Assembly (NCBI GenBank): GCA_022560365.1
Contig: JADFTG010000020.1
Location: 1-10,597, forward strand
Length of the DNA: 10,597 nt
Direction of reading: 5' to 3'
Source of the DNA: Chloroflexota bacterium
Lineage (GTDB): Bacteria > Chloroflexota > Dehalococcoidia > SM23-28-2 > RBG-16-64-32
Below are positions 1 to 5,269 of this stretch, one piece after another. A program made the position numbers and the translations under genes. A model generated the notes under the pieces. It did no database searches. It was not told where the DNA came from and worked only from the letters and a program-made list of their open reading frames with translations. The first letter of the stretch is position 1. Each line of letters opens with the position of its first letter.

Positions 1-453
1 GTAGAGGGGGCCCGGCTGCAGGTCGCGGTCCTCGATGCGGATCGCCGGCGAGACCTTGGCGTAATTGCCGGTCGAGAACACCTCGTCGGCGGCGCACACT
101 TCGGCGTAACCGAGCGTCCGTTCGACGACTTCGGTGCCGGCGTCGCGCAACAGCCCGATCACCCGCTGGCGGGTGATGCCGTCCAGGAAGGTGCGGTTGG
201 GCACCGGCGTGTGCACGATGCCGCCGGTGGCGATGATGCTCGTGGCGCCGTCGGCGGACTCGAGTCCGAAGTTGGCGCCTAGCGCCTGACCGGCCACGGC
301 GACGGAAAGGCCCTTCTCCGTGCGGATGCCGGAGGAGTCCAGTGTGCCGGTGGTGTCGCCGCCGTTGTCGTCGCTATCACCGCCGTTGCAGGCGACGAAC
401 AGCGCCGTGGCGGCGAGGACGGTCGTCATCAGTATGAACGTGCGTATCTTCAT
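1..453 (-). CDS. Lipoprotein N-terminus fused in frame to a branched-chain aminotransferase C-terminus (partial, probable chimera)
   Basis: I translated this frame by hand: 151 codons from ATG at 453 to the window edge with no stop, so the 3' end is missing. Residues 1-22 form a signal peptide with a lipobox-like end (FVAC, Cys22), followed by a Gly/Asp/Asn-rich linker as in exported lipoproteins. From about residue 70 onward the sequence changes character and matches the C-terminal part of class IV (IlvE-type) branched-chain aminotransferases: HTPVPNRTFLDGITRQRV (81-98), then ADEVFSTGNYAKV (122-134) and RDLQPGPLY at the edge. The family's PLP-binding lysine lies well N-terminal of this segment and is absent, so the product cannot be a working aminotransferase. 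It follows the anti-sigma gene after 62 nt, on the same strand. Position suggests that the intact gene was a lipoprotein of the sigma operon. Either an assembly join or a true recombination explains the fusion; I cannot tell which. Confidence 0.75.
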   Translation of the reverse strand, partial: MKIRTFILMTTVLAATALFVACNGGDSDDNGGDTTGTLDSSGIRTEKGLSVAVAGQALGANFGLESADGATSIIATGGIVHTPVPNRTFLDGITRQRVIGLLRDAGTEVVERTLGYAEVCAADEVFSTGNYAKVSPAIRIEDRDLQPGPLY

Positions 454-459
454 TGCTAA

Positions 460-465
460 CCTCCT
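460..465 (-). promoter_or_regulatory. Strong Shine-Dalgarno for the lipoprotein-type gene
   Basis: The minus strand reads AGGAGG six bases before ATG 453. This fixes the start at the lipoprotein signal peptide and shows that the 5' end of the fused frame is a genuine gene start. It contrasts with the SD-less starts elsewhere in the window and fits a gene translated from within a longer operon mRNA. Confidence 0.8.
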
Positions 466-515
466 GTGTGTTCAGTCCGGTGACGAACGTGCTGCCTGGA
501 AAGTTCCATCTCTCA

Positions 516-1379
516 TTAGCTCTGCGCACGGCGGCGCATGACGAAGCTGCCGCCGAAAGCGAGCGCGGCGATGGCCGCGAGGCCGATCTCGATGATGAGC
601 AACGAGCTGATGCCATCGTCTTCCGCTGTGAGGGCGATCGGGGTGCCGTCTCCGGACTCGGGCGCGGCGGCCTGGCCGTCATCGCCGGTGTCGAGATCGT
701 TCGGGCGCGCGCCGTCGTCCAAGTTGGTCGTGTTGCCGGCCGGTTCTTGCCAGACGCCGAAAGGATCGAGCGTGGGATACTCTTCGCTGCCGTCCAGCAC
801 ATCCTCGGATCCGTACGGGCCGCCGACGCCACCTCCGATTGCTGGAAGGATGCTGTCATCGTCCACCGGCGGAGTCCCGGCGAGGCCGCCCATGATGTCG
901 CCGTCGGAGACCTCGGGTGCGGCATCGAACCCGTACTCGCCGGAGCCGTCGGTCGTCGCGGTGTCACGGTTCGTGGGAGCGGCGTCGAAGAGCGCCGTGG
1001 ACGACTCGTCGCTGCTCCTGCCGCCGGTGTCGTCGACGATGCCGCCGGCGTCGAGCATGACGACGACGGCTAGTACGGCCGCGAAGCCAGCCCCGGCGAT
1101 GCGCATGGCCACGAACGACGGCGTGGTGCGCGACGCAACCGGCGCGGGCTCACGCTCCGCCATCGCCGGCGTCAGCGTGAAAGAGCGCGGCGCCGCGACC
1201 TGCGGCAAGTCCCGCAGGGCGCTGCGGACGGCGAGCAGTTCGTCGAGTTCCGTGTGGCAGCGCTCGCAGCCGGTGACGTGCGCTTCGAGCGCGTCGCGAC
1301 GGTCGGGGGCGAGTTCGCCATCGGCGTGTGCGGAGATGTCGCGGCGCGGGTGGCGGCTGAAGATGTCGAGAATGCTCAT
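516..1379 (-). CDS. Membrane-bound zinc-finger anti-sigma factor
   Basis: 287 residues. The N-terminal cytoplasmic domain carries a zf-HC2/ZAS zinc-binding signature, His34-x3-Cys38-x2-Cys41, preceded by HADGELAPDRRDALEAH; this domain normally holds the cognate ECF sigma factor in an inactive complex. A first membrane helix lies at about 90-110. A region of about 145 residues, very rich in Asp, Glu, Gly, Ser and Pro and probably disordered, follows on the outer side. A second helix at about 258-281 ends in MRRRAQS. Topology is therefore likely inside-out-inside, with the acidic loop exposed. The start codon overlaps the sigma stop (ATGA), which gives coupled 1:1 synthesis. The second TM and long acidic loop are unusual for the family, whose members often have one TM and a folded sensor domain. 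What signal is sensed is unknown. Confidence 0.88.
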   Translation of the reverse strand: MSILDIFSRHPRRDISAHADGELAPDRRDALEAHVTGCERCHTELDELLAVRSALRDLPQVAAPRSFTLTPAMAEREPAPVASRTTPSFVAMRIAGAGFAAVLAVVVMLDAGGIVDDTGGRSSDESSTALFDAAPTNRDTATTDGSGEYGFDAAPEVSDGDIMGGLAGTPPVDDDSILPAIGGGVGGPYGSEDVLDGSEEYPTLDPFGVWQEPAGNTTNLDDGARPNDLDTGDDGQAAAPESGDGTPIALTAEDDGISSLLIIEIGLAAIAALAFGGSFVMRRRAQS

Positions 1380-1984
1380 TGTTCCTCACCTGATTGACGA
1401 ATGAAGCCCGGTAAAAGTTCCCGTTGTTCGAGGAGGATGGCCCGCAGACGCGATCGGGCGCGGCTGATGCGCGACTTCACGGTGCCCAGCGAGACGCGCA
1501 TCGTCTCGGCGATTTCGGCGTAGTCGAAGCCCTGTACGTCGCAGAGCACGATGGCGAGTCGCTGCTCGTGCGGGAGCTGCGCAAGAGCGTCCTGGAGGGC
1601 GCGGTGCAGCTCGACGTTGGCGGCGCGCTCTTCCATCGAGGGCGCCGTGTCCGGCGGTTCCACTGGACGCTCGTCTTCGTCGCTGCTGCGGTCGAGCGAG
1701 GTCGCCGGGCGGGCCTTGCGGCGGCGCAGCTCGTCGTAGCAGGCGTTGGCGGCGATGCGGAAGAGCCAGGCGCGGAACGACCCGCCGCGGAAGCGGTCGA
1801 GCGAGCGGTAGGCGGAGATGAACGCCTCTTGCGCGGCGTCTTCGGCCGGGGCGGGCGCGCCCAGCATGCGCAGGCAAAGGTTGTAGACGCCGGTCTGATA
1901 GCGCTCGACGAGGACGTTGAACGCGTTGAGGTCGCCCTGGCGCGCGCGGGCGATCAGGTCCAGGTCGGGCGTATCGGTGTCCAC
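1376..1984 (-). CDS. ECF-family RNA polymerase sigma factor (RpoE-like)
   Basis: 202 residues, a normal ECF length. Region 2 (about 22-91) includes the core-binding and -10 recognition helices: AEDAAQEAFISAYRSLDRF and then FRAWLFRIAANACYDELRRR. An acidic linker follows (about 92-120). Region 4 (about 122-185) contains the helix-turn-helix that reads the -35 element (YAEIAETMRVSLGTVKSRIS, 155-174) after LPHEQRLAIVLCDVQGF. The start is GTG at 1984. No SD is visible, but a TAGAAT -10 box ends 8 nt before it, so a leaderless mRNA is likely. The last codon overlaps the anti-sigma start. By analogy with characterised ECF pairs, it should direct RNA polymerase to envelope- or stress-response promoters once the anti-sigma factor releases it. 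Its regulon cannot be read here. Confidence 0.93.
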   Translation of the reverse strand: MDTDTPDLDLIARARQGDLNAFNVLVERYQTGVYNLCLRMLGAPAPAEDAAQEAFISAYRSLDRFRGGSFRAWLFRIAANACYDELRRRKARPATSLDRSSDEDERPVEPPDTAPSMEERAANVELHRALQDALAQLPHEQRLAIVLCDVQGFDYAEIAETMRVSLGTVKSRISRARSRLRAILLEQRELLPGFIRQSGEEQ

Positions 1985-1992
1985 CTGCGGTA

Positions 1993-2021
1993 ATTCTAGG
2001 TGCGGGCTGATGGATGGTCGA
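1993..2021 (-). promoter_or_regulatory. Promoter of the sigma/anti-sigma operon
   Basis: On the minus strand TCGACC (2021-2016, 4/6 match to TTGACA) is followed by a 17-base spacer and TAGAAT (1998-1993, 5/6 match to TATAAT). The expected transcription start falls at or within a base or two of GTG 1984, so the transcript would be leaderless. The boxes look like a housekeeping sigma-70 promoter rather than an ECF promoter with an AAC-type -35. Confidence 0.6.
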
Positions 2022-2071
2022 GGGCCGGTCGGCGGGAAGCCGAAACCGAACGGGCGCCGCGAGGAGCCTTA

Positions 2072-2099
2072 TTCACAATTCGGTAGCTGGCCATATACT
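2072..2099 (+). promoter_or_regulatory. Promoter of the two-TM protein gene
   Basis: TTCACA (2072-2077, 5/6) is followed by a 16-base spacer and TATACT (2094-2099, 5/6). Seven bases then lead straight to ATG 2107, so transcription should start at or next to the A of the start codon. This decides the start: the reading frame is open back to 2014, but that stretch lies upstream of the promoter. Confidence 0.65.
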
Positions 2100-2106
2100 T
2101 GGCGGC

Positions 2107-2640
2107 ATGTGGAGAGCCATGTTGAGCGTGCTTCGGCCGTCCGGGGGCGACGCAGTGGTCGGACTAATAGGCGTCTTCATTGCGATGCTGTCCATTGGTC
2201 TCGCTATCGTAGCCTTGGACGACGACAAAGAGATTACGGTACTCGCCAAAATACCGTTTGGCGTAGGCGTAATATTCCTGCTTTGGTTCATTCTGGCATC
2301 GCTGTATCTCGCGATACGCGCAGCGACGATAGCCAAGAGGATTACGGGAGTTATCGGCTATATTCGCTCTGGCATCATGCTGCGAGGGGCCGTTCGAGGC
2401 GGCGTAATGACCGACGAGCAGATACAGCATTGGATTGACGCGTGGTATGAAGTTACAAAGACCTGGATCGAGAGCGAAGAGCCAGATTATCTCCCAGACT
2501 TCGAGCTTGGTGGCAAGGAAACCACGCCTAGTTTTACGGGTGGTGGGATGAGCAACTTCGCTCATGGGGCGGTGCAACTCATAGATGGAAAGCTCGGCGC
2601 TCTCCAGGGATTGTTGAGCCATCTGAGAGCTAGCCGGTGA
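2107..2640 (+). CDS. Unrecognised two-transmembrane-helix protein
   Basis: 177 residues from ATG 2107. I do not recognise a family. Two hydrophobic helices are clear, at about 17-37 and 49-71, separated by the short charged loop LDDDKE. A hydrophilic C-terminal half of about 105 residues is probably cytoplasmic (basic residues RAATIAKR follow TM2). It includes an amphipathic stretch around DEQIQHWIDAWYEVTKTWIE (103-122) and a Gly/Phe-rich segment near 140-155. Base composition differs sharply from the neighbours: the line 2221-2280 is about 47% GC by my count, against 78% at 6901-6960. Codons rare elsewhere in the window (ATA, CTA, TTG, AGG) are frequent. The gene stands alone with its own promoter between a divergent sigma operon and lepB. 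Recent acquisition is a reasonable inference. The function is unknown. Confidence 0.75.
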   Translation: MWRAMLSVLRPSGGDAVVGLIGVFIAMLSIGLAIVALDDDKEITVLAKIPFGVGVIFLLWFILASLYLAIRAATIAKRITGVIGYIRSGIMLRGAVRGGVMTDEQIQHWIDAWYEVTKTWIESEEPDYLPDFELGGKETTPSFTGGGMSNFAHGAVQLIDGKLGALQGLLSHLRASR

Positions 2641-2658
2641 GTGTGATGAACGGTTCGG

Positions 2659-2675
2659 TTAGGCAGCTTAGGCAG
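2659..2675 (+). repeat. Short tandem direct repeat TTAGGCAG x2
   Basis: TTAGGCAG occurs at 2659-2666 and 2668-2675, one base apart (period 9), in the gap between the two-TM gene and lepB. It could be a protein-binding site or chance. No terminator hairpin with a U-tract is visible in this 123-base gap. Confidence 0.35.
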
Positions 2676-2730
2676 TCATTGAACTGGTCTCCCGAGCGGA
2701 GCCCGAAACCAAGAGCCATGCGTAAGCGTC

Positions 2731-2754
2731 TATAGCTAGTGAGGGAGCTATAAT
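2731..2754 (+). promoter_or_regulatory. lepB promoter -10 box overlapping a perfect inverted repeat
   Basis: A perfect TATAAT lies at 2749-2754, nine bases before ATG 2764. No convincing -35 box is seen at 16-18 bases upstream. The arms TATAGCT (2731-2737) and AGCTATA (2746-2752) form an exact 7-bp inverted repeat around an 8-base centre. The right arm overlaps the -10 box, so a dimeric protein bound there would block RNA polymerase. The lack of a -35 and the operator-like arms suggest a regulated promoter, but no regulator is identified. Confidence 0.55.
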
Positions 2755-2763
2755 TGATCTCGC

Positions 2764-3744
2764 ATGGCTGAATTCGATGACGACGCGGGCGCCGGTGGTG
2801 GCCGGAAGCGCCGTGAGGAAGGGACGCCCCGCTCTTTCGATCCCCTTTTCGACCCCTGGGGCGAGCCAGAAGACGAGCCGTCTTCCCGTGCCCACGACGA
2901 TCTCTTCGACTTCGCGCCTGTAGAGGCGACGGAAGAAGAGATCGATTGGGGGCGGCTGTATGGCCCCGCCGCCGGCGGCTACCCGGACCGCCATCGTGTT
3001 CCGTACGAGGAGCGCCTGACGGAGCTGCAGCGCCGCCTGCGCACCGATACGATAGTCCTGCCGCGGGAGGAAAGCCGCTGGGCCGTGACTGTGCGCGAGC
3101 TGGCCGAGACGGTGCTGCTGGCGCTGCTGATCTTCCTCGCCGTGCGGGCGTCGTTCCAGAACTTCAGGGTGGAGGGCTCCAGCATGCAGCCCAGCCTGGA
3201 AGACGGCGAGTATCTGATCGTGAACAAACTCAGCTACGCTCAGCTGGACACCGGCTTCCTCGACTGGCTGCCGTTCGTCGGCGGGGACAGTGACGGGCCC
3301 GAGTACCTCTGGGGCAGGCCGTCGCGGGGAGACGTCATCGTCTTCGCCGCGCCAACGTCGACAAGCCGTGACTTCATAAAGCGGATTATCGGCGTGCCCG
3401 GCGATGAGATCGTGATCGATGAGGCTAACGGCGAGGTGAGCGTCAACGGCGTCTCACTGGACGAGCCGTACATCCAGGGGAGAACGAACTGCGGCACCGC
3501 GTGCGAGTACGATATTCCCGCTGCGGGCTCGCAGGAATCGTTCGACACTTGCGGGTCCAGCGAGTGCTACTTCGTTATGGGCGACAACCGTCTGAACAGC
3601 AGCGACTCGCGCAGCGGGGGCTGGCTCGTGCCCAGGGAGAACATAATCGGCAAGACGCTGATTACGTACTGGAACGAAGGCCGGCCTGAGCTGAACCTGG
3701 CGCCGAACCACTCCGTCGGTGAGGCTGAGGAGGCCAAGGACTAG
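2764..3744 (+). CDS. lepB: Signal peptidase I (membrane serine protease)
   Basis: 326 residues; removes signal peptides from secreted proteins at the outer face of the cytoplasmic membrane (peptidase family S26). Residues 1-105 are an acidic, Pro/Arg-rich cytoplasmic extension without a recognised domain. One membrane helix lies at about 112-129. The catalytic serine is Ser140 in VEGSSMQPSLEDGEY. The general base is Lys206 in FIKRIIGVPGDEI. The conserved GDNRLNSSDSR box begins at 273 and is followed by IIGKTLITYW. Two cysteine pairs, Cys243/Cys247 and Cys263/Cys268, lie in the extracytoplasmic domain just before the GDN box. All catalytic elements are present. It starts 9 nt after a TATAAT box with no SD, and leads straight into pyrE, whose start is only 2 nt after its stop. 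The pairing with a pyrimidine gene looks like convenience, not shared function. Confidence 0.96.
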   Translation: MAEFDDDAGAGGGRKRREEGTPRSFDPLFDPWGEPEDEPSSRAHDDLFDFAPVEATEEEIDWGRLYGPAAGGYPDRHRVPYEERLTELQRRLRTDTIVLPREESRWAVTVRELAETVLLALLIFLAVRASFQNFRVEGSSMQPSLEDGEYLIVNKLSYAQLDTGFLDWLPFVGGDSDGPEYLWGRPSRGDVIVFAAPTSTSRDFIKRIIGVPGDEIVIDEANGEVSVNGVSLDEPYIQGRTNCGTACEYDIPAAGSQESFDTCGSSECYFVMGDNRLNSSDSRSGGWLVPRENIIGKTLITYWNEGRPELNLAPNHSVGEAEEAKD

Positions 3745-3746
3745 CT

Positions 3747-4322
3747 TTGTCCGGCCGCCGGCAGACCGAAGAAGCCACCGCGAGGCTGCTGCGCGAGGCT
3801 GGCGCCCTCCTGGAGGGCCACTTTCAGCTGGCATCCGGCCGGCACTCCGGCGTCTACGTCGAGAAGTTTCGTCTGCTGGAGCGCCCGCCGCAGACCGATG
3901 CACTCTGCCGCATGATCGCCGACTGGGCCCGCGAGCTATCGCCGCAAGTGGTGGCGGGGCCGACGACCGGTGGCGTCATTATCAGCTACGAGGTGGCGAG
4001 ACACCTGGGCCTGCGCAGCATCTTCGCCGAGAACGCGGAGGGAGGCGGCCGCAGCTTCCAGCGCGGGTTTGCGATCGCGCCGGGCGAGCGTGTGCTCGTC
4101 GTCGACGACGTGCTGACAACGGGTGGCAGCGTCCGGGACGTGCTGGACGCCGTGCGCGCGGCGGGTGGTGAGCCGCTCGCGGTCGCGGTCCTGATCGACC
4201 GCAGCGGCGGCAAGGCCGGCTTCGGCGTGCCGTTCTTCTCCTGTCTGGCTCTGGACCTGCCCTCGTACGAGCCAGCCGACTGCCCGCTCTGCGAGCAAGA
4301 CGTGCCGCTGACGATTACTTAG
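3747..4322 (+). CDS. pyrE: Orotate phosphoribosyltransferase
   Basis: 191 residues; joins orotate to PRPP to give orotidine 5'-phosphate, the fifth step of UMP synthesis in the cytoplasm. The PRPP-binding signature is VLVVDDVLTTGGS (116-128). The N-terminal GALLEGHFQLASGRHSGVYV and the short GPTTGGVIISYEVARHLG block match the Thermus-type PyrE family more than the E. coli type, and the flexible-loop region reads AENAEGGGRSFQRGF. The start is TTG at 3747, chosen because AAGGA (3736-3740) precedes it by 6 nt inside the end of lepB and because homologous residues begin soon after. This places it in the lepB operon with a 2-nt gap. A C-terminal CPLC pair (179-182) is visible. The stop overlaps that of the convergent CDGSH gene. 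Confidence 0.94.
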   Translation: MSGRRQTEEATARLLREAGALLEGHFQLASGRHSGVYVEKFRLLERPPQTDALCRMIADWARELSPQVVAGPTTGGVIISYEVARHLGLRSIFAENAEGGGRSFQRGFAIAPGERVLVVDDVLTTGGSVRDVLDAVRAAGGEPLAVAVLIDRSGGKAGFGVPFFSCLALDLPSYEPADCPLCEQDVPLTIT

Positions 4323-4546
4323 TCGGCGGGTTTGGCAGCGTCGCTGGGCGCGTCGAAACCGACGGTCTTGTGTGTGCTGTCGCAGAAGGGCTTGCGGCTG
4401 GACTGGCCGCAACGACAGAGCGAGTACCACTCACCTTCAGGCACGGTGTACTCGTTGCCTTCCACATCGACGAGCTTGCAGGGGCCGTAGACGCGGAGGG
4501 GGCCGTTGTTGCGGACGAGGATGCGGGTTTCTGGTGTGTCTGACAT
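4319..4546 (-). CDS. CDGSH-type [2Fe-2S] protein
   Basis: 75 residues. The complete cluster-binding signature C-x-C-x2-S-x3-P-x-C-D-x2-H is present as CRCGQSSRKPFCDSTH, with ligands Cys44, Cys46, Cys55 and His59. This 3Cys-1His ligation is known from mitoNEET and from small bacterial CDGSH proteins that hold a labile 2Fe-2S cluster for electron or cluster transfer. There is one CDGSH motif and no membrane helix, so a small soluble, probably dimeric protein is expected. I start at ATG 4546 because an upstream GTG at 4570 would add residues encoded by a likely promoter (TATCAT at 4562-4557). It lies 26 nt behind the hydrolase gene on the same strand, so it may also be read from that transcript. 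Its TAA overlaps the TAG of pyrE head-on. Confidence 0.9.
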   Translation of the reverse strand: MSDTPETRILVRNNGPLRVYGPCKLVDVEGNEYTVPEGEWYSLCRCGQSSRKPFCDSTHKTVGFDAPSDAAKPAD

Positions 4547-4556
4547 AACAGGCGTG

Positions 4557-4562
4557 ATGATA
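4557..4562 (-). promoter_or_regulatory. Possible -10 box of the CDGSH gene
   Basis: The minus strand reads TATCAT (5/6 match) ten bases before ATG 4546. No SD lies between them and no good -35 is seen. If used, the leader would be only three or four bases. Confidence 0.35.
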
Positions 4563-4572
4563 ACACCCACGC

Positions 4573-5208
4573 TTAGAGAGCGCGCAGGAAGGCGGCGGTG
4601 GTCTCGATCAGCCGATCGTCGGAGCCCGCCCAGAAGTGGTCGACGCCAGGCATGACCTCGAGCCGGGCGCGCTCTCCCGCCGCCTCTGCAAGGTTCGCGA
4701 GCGCTGTCGTATCAGAGTACTCGTCGCGGTCGCCGGAGACGAGTAGCAACGGGAAGGCGCCGTTCGGAGGCGAAAGCTCGCCGGCGATCGTCGGCAGCGA
4801 GACGAGGGCGAGGCCGCTCGGTGAGACGTCCGCCGAGGCGAGGAGCGCCATTGCAGCGCCGAAGGAGTAGCCGGCGAGTGCGACCCGGCCGGAGTCGATC
4901 TCCGGCTGCCCGGCAAGGAAGGCGCAGGCGGCCTTTACGTCGTCTGGTTCGGCCCGGCCGCCGGCGTGCGTCCCTTCGCTTTCGCCGACGCCGCGGAAGT
5001 TGAAGCGCAGGGCGGCGAAACTGCTGTCGAGAGCGGCGCGGACGAGCGCACCGACGACGTTGTTGTACATGTCGCCGCCGTACTGCGGGTGAGGATGGCA
5101 GACGACGATGCCGGGGAACGGGCCGGCGCCGTCGGGCAGGTGGAGGAGACCCTCGAGCGTGATGTCGCCGCAGGGAATCGCGACGTCGCGGCCGGCGATC
5201 ACGTCCAC
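4573..5208 (-). CDS. Small alpha/beta hydrolase (COG2945-like/dienelactone-hydrolase-like)
   Basis: 211 residues if started at GTG 5208. The alpha/beta-hydrolase core is complete: strand plus HPHPQYGGDMYNNVV (38-52), the arginine-containing RFNFRGVGESEG (68-79), nucleophile elbow GYSFGA with Ser115, an acid in SGDRDEY (Asp160 or Asp162), and His191 in PGVDHFW. These are the Ser-Asp-His triad of this fold. The HPHP...GG and RGVG blocks are typical of the small COG2945 group, whose substrates are mostly unknown; an ester or thioester hydrolase is likely. No signal peptide, so it is cytoplasmic. The frame stays open upstream to 5424, but that would overlap the divergent methyltransferase. GTG 5208 and GTG 5202 are the candidate starts; 5202 overlaps the stop of a 10-codon upstream ORF (GTGA). 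The CDGSH gene follows after 26 nt. Confidence 0.88.
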   Translation of the reverse strand: MDVIAGRDVAIPCGDITLEGLLHLPDGAGPFPGIVVCHPHPQYGGDMYNNVVGALVRAALDSSFAALRFNFRGVGESEGTHAGGRAEPDDVKAACAFLAGQPEIDSGRVALAGYSFGAAMALLASADVSPSGLALVSLPTIAGELSPPNGAFPLLLVSGDRDEYSDTTALANLAEAAGERARLEVMPGVDHFWAGSDDRLIETTAAFLRAL

Positions 5209-5231
5209 GGCTGCGCCTGCGGGTTCGTCAT
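5199..5231 (-). CDS. Possible 10-codon upstream ORF before the hydrolase
   Basis: ATG at 5231 opens a frame reading MTNPQAQPWT and stops at TGA 5201-5199. The stop overlaps the hydrolase's candidate start GTG 5202 as GTGA, an arrangement that allows translational coupling. A TACAAT box (5247-5242) lies ten bases upstream, so the ATG would be almost at the mRNA 5' end. It could instead be the original N-terminus disconnected by a frameshift, or chance. Confidence 0.3.
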   Translation of the reverse strand: MTNPQAQPWT

Positions 5232-5241
5232 GGCGAGGCGG

Positions 5242-5247
5242 ATTGTA
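5242..5247 (-). promoter_or_regulatory. Likely -10 box of the hydrolase-CDGSH transcript
   Basis: The minus strand reads TACAAT (5/6 match to TATAAT). The -35 region is not recognisable. It lies back to back with the candidate -10 of the divergent methyltransferase, so the two promoters would overlap within about 25 bases. Confidence 0.4.
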
Positions 5248-5257
5248 GCACGCGCGA

Positions 5258-5263
5258 TAACAT
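5258..5263 (+). promoter_or_regulatory. Possible -10 box of the methyltransferase gene
   Basis: TAACAT (4/6 match) lies six bases before GTG 5270. No SD is present between it and the start codon, and no clear -35 is seen. It fits the leaderless pattern of this window but is weak on its own. Confidence 0.3.
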
Positions 5264-5269
5264 GGGCCC

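Noticed and set aside
1..250. Calling the left edge an intact ilvE
   Set aside because: The frame runs into a lipoprotein start and lacks the N-terminal domain with the PLP lysine.
454..515. A terminator or second promoter between the anti-sigma gene and the fused gene
   Set aside because: I found no hairpin with a U-tract and no convincing -35/-10 pair; only the SD before ATG 453 is supported.
538..1404. A 288-codon open frame on the plus strand opposite the anti-sigma gene
   Set aside because: It mirrors the anti-sigma codons, is Ser/Pro/Ala-rich with no domain, and has no promoter or SD. The minus-strand gene has a clear zinc finger, TM helices and a coupled start.
2014..2106. A 31-codon N-terminal extension of the two-TM protein
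   Set aside because: It lies upstream of, and includes, a good promoter (2072-2099) that points to ATG 2107, and its residues look random.
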